Source: Glycine soja
Taxonomy: Eukaryota; Streptophyta; Magnoliopsida; Fabales; Fabaceae
Length of the DNA stretch: 64,000 bases
NCBI RefSeq assembly: GCF_004193775.1
Contig: NC_041006.1
Location: forward strand, 23,839,744-23,903,743
Direction of reading: 5' to 3'
This document shows, piece by piece, positions 23,062 to 35,106 of this stretch; positions within the stretch are counted from its first letter, which is position 1; every line of letters starts with the position of its first letter. The notes beneath the pieces were generated by a model. The model made no database searches. It was given only the letters and a program-made list of their open reading frames with translations, and had not been told where the DNA came from. The translations under genes were made by a program, and so were the position numbers.

Positions 23062-25426
23062 GAGTAAAACTAGTTTCAACTAAGGAATTTCAGCTAACCT
23101 TCGTAACCTTCAAATAACTCGACCTCCATACATGTATTTCTAAAAAGAATGCAATAGGCGTTATAAAAAAAAGTGCTATAGGTAAATACATGGATTTTAA
23201 ACACATGATGCAATACACCGAAGCTAATTTTGAAGTGTTTGTTTAAAATACGTAATCGTTGATTAATTAGATGAGCAAGAATAATATAAATTACTTTGAA
23301 ACTTTATTTAAATTACACTTCATTTAATTTGATCCTATCTTATACCAACGTTAATTAAACATGTACACAATCAGGTTTCTTTAGAATTAGCTCGGATACA
23401 AATTTGTTCACCCAAAAAAAGGGTCGGATACAAATTTAAAAATTCGCCAAATAAAAAATCAAGATCAAGTAAGGAGTAAGCATCCGTCCCGCAAGCACTC
23501 TTCGTTAATGAATATATTAAACCACATTTAGGCACTCTTGCGCGCATCAATTGCTTTAAATTACATGCTATCTATAGATGAATTCTACATATGGGAAATA
23601 TTTATTGTTATTAAATATAGAAAATTAGCCATAGGACCATGATCCAAATTTGATTCATATAATCCAGAAACGTAAAGGGATCACTAGTCTTTTACTCTCT
23701 TACAATCTACTTGCACGCATAATGAGATAGATATTAAGGAAAAAAGTCGATTAAAATGATGTGGATTATACTAAAACCTTTTATTCTCTTTGAAGTAATA
23801 AATTATAAAAGTATTAAGATTTATTCAAACACTTGGGAACAGATGCCAATTTTTTTTGGTCCAAGTAATTTTAAGATCTCAAGTTTTAAGCCAAGTGAAT
23901 GAGTAAGAGAGTTTTGTCTCTTAATTAGATTCACCCAGCTCGTGTAGTAATTGGCAACCTTACATATACTTTTGTCCAGTTAAAGGAAGCATAATGTCAG
24001 ATCACACATGCAAGTGCGAAAGAAATTATGAATAAATTTAACTTCAACTACAATAATTGTACCGAAATCCTACGTTAAGTAGCAATCATTCATATCCCAC
24101 CACGCCCCATAGGTTTACTTCGTTACTATATATCTCATTAGTTTCAAATTTTGTGAATGTTTGGATTAAAGGAAACTTAATTTGCAAAAGCATTCCAAGT
24201 CTTGCTTTTCTTAAACTATAAGTTTTCAAGCAAAATTTTCCTCTCAAACATATCTTTGAAGGATAATCAAAAGTAACTTCAAACTAATTTTATCCTCAAA
24301 GATACTTTTAGACCCTCTCACCGGAATTCAAACATACCCTTAAAATACTTCAGAAACAAACTTACTATACCAGAATATATCTTGAAGGTGGAATTTCTCG
24401 AAAATCAAGCCAAGTCAATCAGATTAAGAACTAGTAATTGACAACCACTAGGAGTGTTAATTCTTCCTCTTTTGAACTAGTCTAGTCTTAGACTATTGAT
24501 ATGATGTAAATATCTTTTTCTCTATTCTGGGTGATTAGGTTCATTGACTCTAGCCAAAAATGTCAAGAGAAGAAAGGACCCTTGTTCAGCTGAACTTTTT
24601 GACTACAAATCATCATCAATAATATTTCTAACACCTATATTTTAGACAAACTGATTCTCACACGACATTTCCCATGAAAAGAGTGATCAAGACTTCCACG
24701 TTCTTCCCAAAGCAACAAAAATTATAAATGATTCTTATAACACTATTTCTCCTTTTGTACATCCTTTTCTTGTTCATGATATTGTTTCTGTCAAAAGTAA
24801 ACCTGTTTACAAAAAGGAAGCCACATATCGGGAAAACAATACCCCATGTAGTGCTATCTCCTAATATTTGATATTACAAGGACACAAGATGCACTTTTGA
24901 GTATAGCCTATATATAAACTATAAAGTGCTATATATTGAAGGCACGATAACAGCATAATTATTACAACTCTAGCTAGCATCTTGGAAGCCAAGTTGTCAT
25001 GTTAGATTACTAAAAGCTATGCCTCATTTAGAAGGAAAGAAAATAAAGTACCTTCTATTTGGAAATCTTGAGTATGAATAGAGGATTTTAGTTGTGAAGA
25101 GCTCAATTATAGGTAGAACGATCTGGGAAGAATTAAAAACTTTCAATTGAAACATGCGAATTATGATGTCATATATCAACCAGTTGACATAACAAGAGCA
25201 ATGACTAAAAAATATGGTAGAGTTCTCTTTATATGCCATTCAGTAAACTTGCAAATCACTGGAATGTACAGCCAAAACTTACTGACCTTCAGCAGTTTAT
25301 CTCCTCTGGGGAAGCACAAAACTAACTTCTGTTGGAAGAAACAAAACTCATTAATCATTTTTGCAAAGCAATTAAAAGTTTCTGTAGACAGTAGTTAAAG
25401 GTATAAGCCTTACATGTATTATCAAT
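23060..25426. other. intergenic, 3' of the OTU locus; no gene seen
   Basis: AT-rich with no recognisable domain on either strand. Part of the right end may be 3' UTR of the OTU/SEC-C locus, whose last recognisable codons end at 25427. Confidence 0.5.
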
Positions 25427-25525
25427 TCAAATACAAAGTGTACCCATGTCAGGTGTTACCAAGTCATATTCACAAGGTACTTCAGCTTTTGCAGAAACCC
25501 CCTTTTTGAGTCAGCTACTTGGTTA
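25427..25525 (-). pseudogene. OTU locus exon 10 (C-terminus, frame-shifted)
   Basis: After acceptor GTGTCAG the spliced frame reads NQVADSKRG and then runs to an early TAA. A second frame reads VSAKAEVPCEYDLVTPDMGT and ends LCI at a TGA (25427-25429), which resembles the family C-terminus. A short basic stretch between the two parts seems to be deleted with a change of frame. Confidence 0.7.
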
Positions 25526-25738
25526 CTGACACAACAAATATATTGGCCCACACATTAAAATCTTTTACTGTGGAACTCTACCCGATTACATTCTTGTAGC
25601 ACACTAAATCAAACCAACAAACTTAAATCCAAAGAACATCATGTGAGCTCCCGGGGAAAAAATTTCTGGACACTCTGCATACATTAGCTCAATAGTTGAA
25701 ACTTTTAAAAGAGCAATAGAAAAGTCCAAGGCACATAC

Positions 25739-25833
25739 ACAACAAACTTAGCCGATTGTTTCCCCAAAGCAGATCCACAACAAGCTTTGTATTTCTTTTT
25801 GGAACCACACGGGCAGACCTTGTTTCTAGGAAT
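25739..25833 (-). pseudogene. OTU locus exon 9 (SEC-C zinc motif)
   Basis: Acceptor ACCACAAG. It encodes IPRNKVCPCGSKKKYKACCG and then SALGKQSAKFVV, with donor GTATGT. The pattern CPC...CC is the SEC-C zinc-binding motif. Confidence 0.92.
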
Positions 25834-26017
25834 CTTGTGGTTAACCCCACAAAGAAGAGGCAGTTAGAACAACAAACAAAAGCATGCCAAAGGAGATCAT
25901 ATCATCATAATATTAGAACACCATCTATGAAAAGCATATTTATTTTGGATCATCCCCCGTCCCCCCAGGGGATTAAAGTAAACACCAATAAACCAAAAAT
26001 AGAAGAAAATAGAAAAC

Positions 26018-26151
26018 CATGTCATTTGATTGCAATGTGATATTATTATTGGTCTTCTTGGAGCTATTATTTGATTCATCATTAGTGCTGTCCTCTACCA
26101 TGTCTTCTTTGTGCTGTTTATGATTCTTATTTTCATCAACACCAGCAAATG
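26018..26151 (-). pseudogene. OTU locus exon 8 (acidic/Asn-rich linker)
   Basis: Acceptor TTTCAAG. It encodes TFAGVDENKNHKQHKEDMVE and then an Asn/Ser-rich linker, ending before GTTTTC in phase 0. The family linker here is also polar and variable. Confidence 0.75.
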
Positions 26152-26381
26152 CTTGAAATTTGAGATAAGAGTTACAATAGAACAAAAAATTCAATTCTTT
26201 TCTACTAATCATAATAGTTTATAATAAATGCTAATGCATAAACATAAACAAGTATGAATCCTACTAAGACATAATATGATAGAGAGAGAAAAAATTGCCA
26301 ATAACATGAAAATATGCTAGTTTTCCCTCTAACAGTATAGTAGAAAGTACAAAATGCATTTATTATACAAGAATACATTAC

Positions 26382-26499
26382 TGTGAGTATTAGCCTGACT
26401 TGGAAGGGAATCAGAGTTTGCAGAGCATTCTTCTGTTCTTTGTTCTGCTATTAGAAACTCTATTGCAGCATCGACATCTCCATTTACCTGCTCTAGAAT
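26382..26499 (-). pseudogene. OTU locus exon 7 (UBA-like helix)
   Basis: Acceptor GTCCCAG. It encodes ILEQVNGDVDAAIEFLIAEQ and continues to QANTH, ending with one base before GTAATG (phase 1). Confidence 0.88.
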
Positions 26500-26643
26500 C
26501 TGGGACAAGGAAGCATACTTTGAATATATGTCAAGTTATTAAATTTTGTAGAAAAGACTGCAACATGCAAGAGATCTGGCTGAACTGAAATATGTCATGC
26601 AACACAAAGCAAACAACATAAACAAGGCATGCACTCATTTCAC

Positions 26644-26793
26644 CTGTTCCACTTTTTCAGCATTTTCACATCCAGTTCCTGCCATAACCATCCTTATGGA
26701 CCCTGGTTGGAAAGCTTCCCTACCAGCTCGCCCATGGGGTTTGTTGTCCACAACTTTTGTTTGATGTGATGGTACTGAAAGATCAGCATCAGC
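26644..26793 (-). pseudogene. OTU locus exon 6 (start of the UBA-like segment)
   Basis: Fifty codons, ADADLSVPSHQTKVVDNKPH through MVMAGTGCENAEKVEQ, phase 0 to phase 0, with donor GTGAAA. The copia element sits in the intron just upstream of its acceptor. Confidence 0.9.
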
Positions 26794-26837
26794 CTTTCAC
26801 AAACTAGAATTAATCAGGCAATAGCTACTACTCTTAG

Positions 26838-27033
26838 CGTTGGCGTTAGCTGTCAACAAAATTGTAGGAACTATAATAGGAATATAGTTATTAATTGTTA
26901 ATTACCCTGATTTGGTTATAATTATCCTGATTTAGTTACAATTAGAAATAGGGTTTTCTGTGTATATAAATATAACCTATTTCCCTTTGTAAGAAATGAT
27001 TGAAATATATGAAAAGATCATATCAGTTTTACA
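26838..27033 (+). repeat. copia 5' LTR
   Basis: Ends GTTTTACA. The first base reads C where the 3' LTR has T (CGTTGGCG against TGTTGGCG), a point change in the TG terminus. It contains a TATATAAATATAA box near 26960. Confidence 0.95.
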
Positions 27034-27050
27034 TGGTATCAACCGCTAGG
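27034..27050 (+). promoter_or_regulatory. copia primer binding site
   Basis: TGGTATCAACCGCTAGG directly follows the LTR. Its first eight bases match the common tRNA-iMet type. Confidence 0.75.
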
Positions 27051-27089
27051 TCTTAATCCAGACCTACGGTAACTTTCCATCCTTCTTCC

Positions 27090-28056
27090 ATGGTCGACTC
27101 GGATTCAAACTCCGATGAGGCTACCTCGTCTTCTATTCTTGCTGAGTTGACGACGAAAATGACGGAAGTTCTGAACCGTGCTTCAGCCCCGTCACAAATT
27201 GGCTCTGACCATACGGTGGCACCGATTGGCATCAAGTTAGATGGCAGCAACTATCCCCTTTGGTCCCAGGTGGTCGAGATGTATATCTCGGGCAAAGACA
27301 AACTGGGATATATCAATGGAGATCTCCTGCAACCCCCTCAAACAGATCCTACGTCTCGACGTTGGCGGACTGACAACGCGATTGTTAAGGGGTGGATAAT
27401 CAACTCAATGGACTCTTCTCTAATCAGCAACTTTATCCGATTCTCCACTGCCAAGCTGGTGTGGGATGCAATTGCGACCACGTATTTTGATGGCAGTGAT
27501 ACCTCCCAGGTGTATGACCTTCGGCGACGGGTGACACGTCTTAAACAAGCCGGTGGTTCTCTTGAAAAATATTATAACAATCTCCAAGGACTTTGGCGTG
27601 AGATAGATTTTCGTCGTCCAAATCCGATGACATGTCAAGTTGATATCCAACACTACAATACACTTGTCCAAGAAGAACGAGTGTATGTGTTTTTGGATGG
27701 ACTTGATGACCGCTTAGATAATATCAGAAGCGATGTTTTACAAATGAAACCGTTTCCAAAGTGGAGCAAGCATATGCACATGTTAGGAGGGAAGCTCTTC
27801 GTCAGGCAGTGATGACAGACAACTCCAATGAATTATCTGGAGCAGTTCTCGCATCCAAGGGTCTCAAATTACAGAGCAGTAAGATATTTTCTCAATCCAA
27901 ACATAAAGAACCATCTAATGGCACTAAGTGCTCTCATTGTGGAGACATACTAGTGAGACATGTTTTAAGCTTCATGGCTATCCAGACTGGTGGACAGATT
28001 TTCAGGCTCGAAAGTGTCGCGATACAACTGAGAGCAACCCGGGCAAAGCTGCAGTA
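27090..28056 (+). pseudogene. copia gag, frame-shifted
   Basis: Coat protein of the retroelement. An ATG at 27090 opens MVDSDSNSDEATSSS, followed by the UBN2/gag core (IKLDGSNYPLWSQVVEMYI, YYNNLQGLWREIDFRRPN, VYVFLDGLDDRLDNIRSDVL). The frame is lost near 27750 within KPFP and resumes in another frame as EQAYAHVRREALRQAV. The nucleocapsid region near 27930-27990 still shows CSHCGD and CFKLHGYPDWW but needs another frame change. Two shifts therefore separate the gag parts. Confidence 0.9.
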
Positions 28057-31000
28057 GCTACTGTTGAACCACATCTTTCCCTCATTCCGAAATCAAGTTC
28101 CCACACCACTGAAGGTAATGTTCTAATTTGCTCTAATCATGCTGATGACTCTAATGCATGGATACTTGATTCCGGAGCTACCGATCATATGACGTTTGAT
28201 GCTGCTGATTTTTCTGAACGTTCAACTCCTCGGCGCTCAAGTATTGCCAACGCAAATGGTGGTTTATCGGCGGTAACAGGGGCTGGAACTGTGATGTTAT
28301 CACCATCCCTTTTGCTCTCAAATACACTACTTGTTCCCTCTCTATCTCATAAGTTGTTGTCTGTGAGTCAAGTTACAAAGGACTTGAACTGTGTTGTGCT
28401 AATTTATCCATCTTTCTGTTTTCTTCAGGATATTCTCACGAAGGAGATCATTGGGCGTGGTACTAAGAGAGGGGGACTTTACTATATGGAGGATTTCAGT
28501 GTAGGCCGAGCGCATCACATGCATTATCCAAGAAACAACAAAATGGAGCAAGTTTTACTTTGGCATCGTCGATTAGGCCATCCTTCGTTTGGCTACCTGA
28601 AACATGTGTTCCAAAACTTATTTTCAGATACATCCTTGTTGAACTTCAAATGTGAAGCTTGTATTTTAGCCAAGAGTCATCGAGTCACTTTTCCATTAAG
28701 TATGAATAAAAGTAATGTTCCTTTTGCTTTAATCCATTCTGATGTATGGGGTCCATCCCCAAAATCTTCTATCTCTGGTTATCGGTGGTTTGTGATATTT
28801 GTTGATGATTGCACTCGAATGACTTGGATTTACTTGTTGAAACAAAAAAAATGAAGTGGTACACATATTTCAACAATTTCATAAAATGATTCAGACTCAA
28901 TATTCAAAGAAGATTAGGATCCTTCGCTCTGATAATGGTGGGGAGTTTGTAAATCACCAATTCCATGAGTATTTCAAAAAACACGGACTTATTCACGAAA
29001 CCACGTGTCCACAAACTCCACAACAAAATGGTATTGCAGAATGGAAAAATCGCCATATCCTTGAAACTGCTCGTGCTCTTTTACATGGAGCACATGTGCC
29101 TCACCACCATTGGACTGATGCTGTTACTACAGCAGTATATCTCATCAATCGGATGCCATCAAAGGTTCTTGAATTTAAAACTCCGCTGCAGACCTTGTCC
29201 ACATTTGTACCGCTGCCTACAATACAAATGCTGCCACCTCGTGTCTTTGGGTGTGTTGCATTTGTCACCTACATAAAAACCAGCGTACAAAGCTTGATCC
29301 GTGTGCCGTTCGTTGCCTGTTTTTGGGATATGGTGCACACCAGAAAGGGTATCGCTGCTATGACCCTACTACTCGACGCATGTATGTAACTATGGATGTT
29401 ACATTCTTGGAATTTGACCATTTCTACTCCTCGGCATCACCCAATTCTTCTCTTCAGGGGGAGACACCAGAAGAAGAGTCGAATTGGTCGACATTTGACT
29501 GGTTCAAAGATATTGATATACCATCAACTGAAGCTTCTGGTGATTCTTGTCAAACTCAAACAGACCATATGAGTCCTGAAGTTGAAGTATCGGGATCCCC
29601 CCCTCTCCAGTACTCAACGATCCATCTCCTGAGAATATCATTGAGGTAAGCTCTTCTATATCTCCTGATAATAATAATAATGGTGATATCTCTGTTAGCT
29701 ATGAATTACCTCACAGGCATAATCGGGGAAAACCACTGAAACGTTACTCTCCTGAAGAAGAGGATCATAGATCGAGGTATCCAGTTGCTAATTATGTCTC
29801 CATGAAGGACTTATCTGAACCCCTTAAGAAATTTGCAAATGAGCTATCTTCACACAGTGTACCTAGCAACGTTGAAGAGGCCATTGAAGACCCTAGATGG
29901 GTTCATGCTATGAATGAAGAAATGGAGGCATTAAACAAGAATGCAACATGGACTCTTGTCCCTTTACCAAAAGGAAAGAAACCAGTAGGGTGTAAGTGGG
30001 TTTTCTCCATCAAGTACAAAGCTGATGGGTCTATTGAAAGGTACAAAGCAAGACTAGTAGCTAAAGGCTTTACACAAACATATGGCGTAGACTATCAAGA
30101 AACCTTTTCTCCTGTTGCCAAGTTGAGCACTGTTAGAGTTCTTTTATCTCTTGCAGTAAATCTTGATTGGCCATTGCATCAGTTAGACGTGAAAAACGCC
30201 TTTCTCCATGGGCACTTGAAAGAAGAAATATATATGGATATCCCTCCGGGATACATGCCAAATTATGAGACTAAGGTGGTGTGTAAATTGCAACGCAGTT
30301 TGTATGGCTTGAAGCAATCTCCTAGAGCGTGGTTTGGGAGATTGAACCTGGCAATGAAAAAATATGGCTTCCAACAAAGCAACGTAGATCATACGCTGTT
30401 TTTGAAACACCGTCAAGGTAAGGTCACAGCTTTGATTGTGTATGTAAATGATATGATTATTACAGGAGATGACTCTGAGGAAATAGCAAAACTTCAAAAA
30501 CAACTGGCAACCGAATTTGAGATGAAAAATCTAGGTGGACTCAAATATTTTCTAGGTATTGAAGTTGCTAGGTCGAAGAAAGGCATCTTTTTATCTCAAC
30601 GAAAATATATCTTAGATCTCTTATCTGAGGTTGGGCTACTAGACTGTAAACCTGCAGATACTCCAATTGTCCAGAACCACCAACTTGGAGAATATCCAGA
30701 CCAAGTGCCAACAAACAAAGGAAGGTACCAGAGATTGGTTGGCAAACTTATTTACTTATCTCATACACGACCTGATATAGCGTATGCGGTAAGTGTAGTA
30801 AGCCAATTTATGCACAACCCGAGTAAAGATCACATGGACGCGGTAATTCGAATCATGTGGTACTTGAAGTCCTCGCCTGGAAAAGGCTTGATGTTCACAA
30901 AGAATAATCATGTACAAGTTGAAGGCTATACAGACGCTGACTGGGCAGGAGATATCACCAACAGAAAATCCACCTCAGGCTATTTCACCTTTGTTGGAGG

Positions 31001-31397
31001 AAATTTGGTTACATGGAAAAGTAAGAAACAAAAGGTTGTAGCATTATCAAGTGCTGAAGCAGAGTTTCGAGGGATGGCAAAAGGTCTATGTGAGCTTCTT
31101 TGGCTTCGAAGACTGTTAATTGAAATTGGCTTTGCTTCGCATAGTGCGATGAATATTTTTTGTGACAACAAGTCTGCAATTGAAATTGCTCATAATCCGG
31201 TTCAACATGATCGAACAAAACACGTGGAAGTAGATCGACACTTTATTAAGCAAAATTTGGAGACCAAGATAATTCAATTTCCGTTTGTTAAATCTGAAGA
31301 TCAATTAGCAGATATACTCACAAAAGCTGTATGTAGTAGAGACTTCTACAACGCACTTGACAAGTTGGGCATTCGAGATATCTATGCACCAACTTGA
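28057..31397 (+). pseudogene. copia pol (protease, integrase, RT, RNase H) with a few lesions
   Basis: The protease motif WILDSGATDHMTFD lies near 28160. The integrase zinc region has LWHRRLGHPSFGYL and CEACILAKSHR, and the catalytic core has HSDVWGPSP, VDDCTRMTWIYL and SDNGGEFVN. A stop and one-base shift occur after KQKK (28854). Another shift near 29250-29390 changes frame within the integrase C-terminus, and a third break falls near 29650-29800. From 29802 a single 531-codon frame carries all of RT and RNase H (KARLVAKGFTQTYGVDYQET, LDVKNAFLHGHL, LYGLKQSPRAWF, GYTDADWAGD, LSSAEAEFRGM). The RT box reads YVNDMIITGDD, so one catalytic Asp is Asn. Confidence 0.93.
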
Positions 31398-31404
31398 GGG
31401 GGAG

Positions 31405-31600
31405 TGTTGGCGTTAGCTGTCAACAAAATTGTAGGAACTATAATAGGAATATAGTTATTAATTGTTAATTACCCTGATTTGGTTATAATTATCCTGATTT
31501 AGTTATAATTAGAAATAGGGTTTTCTGTGTATATAAATATAACCTATTTCCCTTTGTAAGAAATGATTGAAATATATGAAAAGATCATATCAGTTTTACA
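31405..31600 (+). repeat. copia 3' LTR
   Basis: TGTTGGCGTTAGC to CAGTTTTACA, 196 bp, preceded by a purine-rich tract (31395-31404). Confidence 0.96.
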
Positions 31601-31643
31601 CTTAGCATTAATCCAAGAGTCAGCAAACAGAAATAATAAGAAC

Positions 31644-31728
31644 CTTAATTACAATTGGCCTTGCAGGTCCATCAAAAGGATCATCCTTTAACCGCACACT
31701 GTTATAATGCTCCCCATCATGATAAGAC
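31644..31728 (-). pseudogene. OTU locus exon 5 (catalytic-His region)
   Basis: Acceptor TTTTCCAG. It encodes SYHDGEHYNSVRLKDDPFDG and ends PIVIK before GTTCTT. The H-Y-N is the usual OTU catalytic-His neighbourhood. Confidence 0.9.
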
Positions 31729-32404
31729 CTGGAAAAACATAGTAAACATAAAAACAACCAAATTCATATGCAAGCTCAAGACAATTATTTTGCATTGGTT
31801 TCCTTGGGAATTGTTATACCTTAAATCTTAATTACATGTATTATGCATAAATAGATTAACAGCACACAGGACAATATTACATGACATGGTCACCCCTAAA
31901 GAGATAAAATGATGTGATTAAGATTAGAAAATATTAATTACTAAATACTCCAATCACATACTAATAAGAGCTGTTAGAAATAATAAATAATAGGATTGAA
32001 ATCCTTGGCAAAATCAGTAACAGGATTTTTCATTCACAGACAATGATTGGATGTTCACTCCTTGACTTCAACAATGTTCCTTCAAACAATCTAACTGAAT
32101 TATATCAGTTGCTACCAGATTCCTGAATCACATTCTATTATCATTTACCATATCTCATGTCTAAATAATCAGCATGCACTACAATTCTAGTACTCTATTC
32201 ATGTGCGTGCGTGTGATTCTAAGGTGGTGGTTTTACTAATTGAATGGATGGTTTGAAAGCAAATGTCTCCTAATCATAAAAATGAAGACCCAGAGTCTAC
32301 CAGCAAGTTGAAGATATAAACAATATTAATCAAATATAATTTTCAGACAAAATAGACAAAGCAGTGAAATTGCACATAATAACCATAGACACCATAGTAC
32401 TTAC
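31729..32404. other. OTU intron 4, no insertion recognised
   Basis: AT-rich intronic sequence between exons 5 and 4. Confidence 0.6.
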
Positions 32405-32465
32405 AAATGGATCATACGAATTCCACGATCCCCAAAATTTCTTATGTACCACCGAGGGACATGTT
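32405..32465 (-). pseudogene. OTU locus exon 4, with a 1-nt frame lesion
   Basis: Acceptor TTTTGCAG, then sequence encoding PRWYIRNFGDRGIRMIH in one frame, with donor GTAAGT. In phase with exon 3, the codons instead read N-M-S-L-G-G-T and then TAA. Relative to the family (NMSPRWYIRNF), one C is missing in the TCCCTC run near 32455. Confidence 0.85.
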
Positions 32466-32808
32466 CTGCAAAAGCACACCAATAAGAATAGGAATTTCAA
32501 TTAACTTTAGAATGTATCAACATGCAAAGTATATCAAAGAAATTTTAGAAACAATTATCTGTATCTGAAAAATGTGTATTTTACTATTTTCAGTCTTCAC
32601 ATTAATGAACAAAGCTTGCGCAAATTCAAAAACAAAATAAAATTGCATGGGACAAAGATGATAGAATGTAAACACTACAGCACATCCCAATCTTAATTTG
32701 TATAAAAGTATGAAAAATGAATATCTAACTAATCATCAATGACATGAACCATACAAAAATATGCGAGATTAGGGGAGGGAGTTAATTATCTTCAAGGATG
32801 CTGCTCAC

Positions 32809-32911
32809 CCGATGAATGCATACATTACTACGCGTTACAGGAGAAGCTGCCTGCAATTCCATATGTCCAGCCCATGTACCATCAGTTTCCATAGATTTTA
32901 GGGTCGTTAAC
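32809..32911 (-). pseudogene. OTU locus exon 3 (GTWAG...ELQAAS)
   Basis: Acceptor ACATTAG, one base completing the Arg codon, then LTTLKSMETDGTWAGHMELQ and on to CIHR, with donor GTGAGC. The first residues (LTTL) do not look like the family. The helical part of the OTU fold that should precede KSMETDG is absent. Confidence 0.85.
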
Positions 32912-33041
32912 CTAATGTCAGTTTCAGCATAAAAATAACAAGATTGGCATTTCGTGTGCAAGTGAATATATCTAGTGTAGTAGTATGTAGAAGCACACAC
33001 AACTGCTAGGTACTAGCTGAAGCAAATTAATACTCTATTAT

Positions 33042-33078
33042 ACACACACACGCGCACACACAGGCACACACACACACA
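33042..33078. repeat. imperfect (CA)n microsatellite where an OTU exon would be expected
   Basis: ACACACACGCGCACACACAGG-type run in the 221-bp intron between OTU exons 2 and 3. The family normally has a coding block between these exons. Confidence 0.9.
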
Positions 33079-33132
33079 ATACAATACAAATAATATAATA
33101 AGTGAAAATGGATGCAAAGCATTCAAACTGAC

Positions 33133-33218
33133 CTAAAGAAACAATTACCATCTGCAGTCACTTCAACAACGCATGAGCCCGGAGCATCCAACTGAGTCCG
33201 AAATTGAGAAGTATCAGC
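33133..33218 (-). pseudogene. OTU locus exon 2 (catalytic Cys)
   Basis: Acceptor AAATTAG, then ADTSQFRTQLDAPGSCVVEV and TADGNCFFR, ending AG before GTCAGT (phase 2). DGNC holds the catalytic cysteine and the preceding Asp of OTU proteases. Confidence 0.9.
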
Positions 33219-33615
33219 CTAATTTCCCTGCTTCTTAATCTGTCGCCAATAAATGGCAGGTCAACAACAGCTAAAGTATCCAAATAACATCTATTCCTAG
33301 AAGCACTACAAGCTTACTGTTGGATTTGTCACTTAATATAATGATATATAAGAACTATCAACAATAACAATAACAACAAAAACCTTATCCCACCAAGTGA
33401 GAATATATAGGAGGTATCATTATTATAAATTTTCAAAAGAGTTAAATTAATAGTGAATACAACAAGAGTTATTTGACAAGTGAAGGAATTTACTCTACTT
33501 CTAATCCTATCATTCTACAACTAAAAGAGGTAAAATAACAATTATGATATTCTTCATTGATACCATGACATCATGATCACACAAGTATATATATGGACAA
33601 ATACTCACAATCTCC

Positions 33616-33905
33616 GGCAAATTTCTTAAAAGGAGCTACTTTTCAAAACTATTTCCGCAAATGGTGCTGTTTTGGAACTTATTCCTTCATGGGTCTGTTT
33701 TTTACGTAAATTGCATGGAAATCGCCAGCCCCATTGGCGAGTTTGGGCTGGCGTCAACATGTGGCACTGGTCTCGCTAGTCTCACTGGCGATTTGACCAT
33801 GCATGGGACTCGCCAATTTGACTGGCGAGTTGCGCTAGGGGGAGCTTTTTTCCAGGCTAGGGTTGCAGGCATGTGTAGCAGAAGAAGAGTAGGGTGCAGT
33901 GAGCA
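33616..33905 (+). repeat. MULE left TIR with TGGCGA/TCGCCA clusters
   Basis: Matches the right TIR in inverse, including the words ACTTTTCAAAACTATTT, TTGCATGGAAATCGCCAG, TGACCATGCATGGGACTCGCC and TTCCAGGCTAGGGTTGCAGG. It contains many direct and inverted copies of TGGCGA. Open frames across it are by-products of the TIR. Confidence 0.93.
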
Positions 33906-35106
33906 TCAGCTAGTGGCACTGGCGAGTTGCGCACTGATATAGCCATTGGCGATGGCGAGATCATCAACTTTAATTAGGCACTCTTCTTCCACATTTGTTG
34001 TGCGTTTTAAAAATTGCCCAATTTTTAAAATTGTTTGCTATCCGATTTTTATAATTGCTGAACCTTTTGTTCTTCAAGTCAGCCTTCAAGGTATAAAGTT
34101 CGTAATAAAATGTGTGTGGCATGAAATTAAATTTTACGAAGTAATTTTTTTTTACGACGGAAAAAAGTTTGAATGTGAAGTTTTTATTATAATTTTTTTA
34201 ATTAAGTTGTATTTTTTTTAATTAAATTTGTGAGGGTTGAAGTAAAAGTCTATTTAAAAAAAATTGTCTCGTCATATTTATTTGAAGAAAATATCTAGAG
34301 TCGGAAAATTGTTTTGAATATGAAGTTTGTAGTCATTTTATAATTACATTAGGTTGGTGTTGATGTTGTGTTACTGTCTTAAAAATTTATGAGCCTTCTT
34401 TGAAGTGTGTTTAAAATCCAAAATTTTTGTGGCATCATATTTATTTGAAGTAAGTATTTTGAGTGTGAAATTTTTTTAAATATGAAGTTGTTGTATTTTT
34501 TTAATTAGATTAGGTTGGGGTGTTCATGGTTTTATTGTGTGTGTTAAAAATTTATGAGCCTTGAACTTCAACCCTGTTTAAAATAAAAAATTTATTTGGC
34601 ATCATATTTATTTGAAGTAAGTATTTTGAGTGCAGACAAAATTTTCAATATGAAGTGTGTAGTATTTTTTAATTAGATTAGCTTGCTGTTGATGTTTTGT
34701 TCGTGTGACTTTATAATAATAATTTGGTTGATGCTTTGTAATGTAATTAAAATGTCTACTTTGAAAGCGTTCCTTTGTTCTGCCTTTTTTAATTTTTACT
34801 TTTTACTTTTAAGTTTGTGACATCATATTTAATTAATGACCTTTATTTATTTTTAAGTTATTATTGTTAAGATTAATTACTACCTTTTGCTTCGTTGATG
34901 GATTATTTTGCTTTTAAAATTAGTACCTTCAAATCGTTCAACTGTTTTAAGTCTCTTTCGTCATATTTAGTTGAAGTTAATAATTTTTATTTAGAATAAA
35001 GTTTTAATGTGAAGTTTCAGTAAAGAGGTTTTTTGTGATTAGATTTATTTATTTTGAATTTATTATTATTATGATTAATTATTTACAATAGTGTTTTTGT
35101 CTGTAC
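33906..35106 (+). other. MULE 5' leader
   Basis: Between the TIR and the transposase start. Three rough copies of a block with GCATCATATTTATTTGAAG, AAGTATTTTGAGTG and AAATATGAAG (around 34270-34660) suggest tandem duplication of about 180 bp. Confidence 0.6.

Larger units (their letters stand above)
26838..31600 (+). mobile_element. complete Ty1/copia retrotransposon in an OTU intron
   Basis: Two 196-bp LTRs (26838-27033 and 31405-31600) differ at only a few visible positions. Flanking 5-bp duplications are CTTAG (26833-26837 and 31601-31605). A primer-binding-like TGGTATCAACC begins right after the 5' LTR, and a purine tract TTGAGGGGGAG precedes the 3' LTR. Gene order is gag, protease, integrase, RT, RNase H, which is copia order. 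The element is antisense to the OTU gene. Confidence 0.96.
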
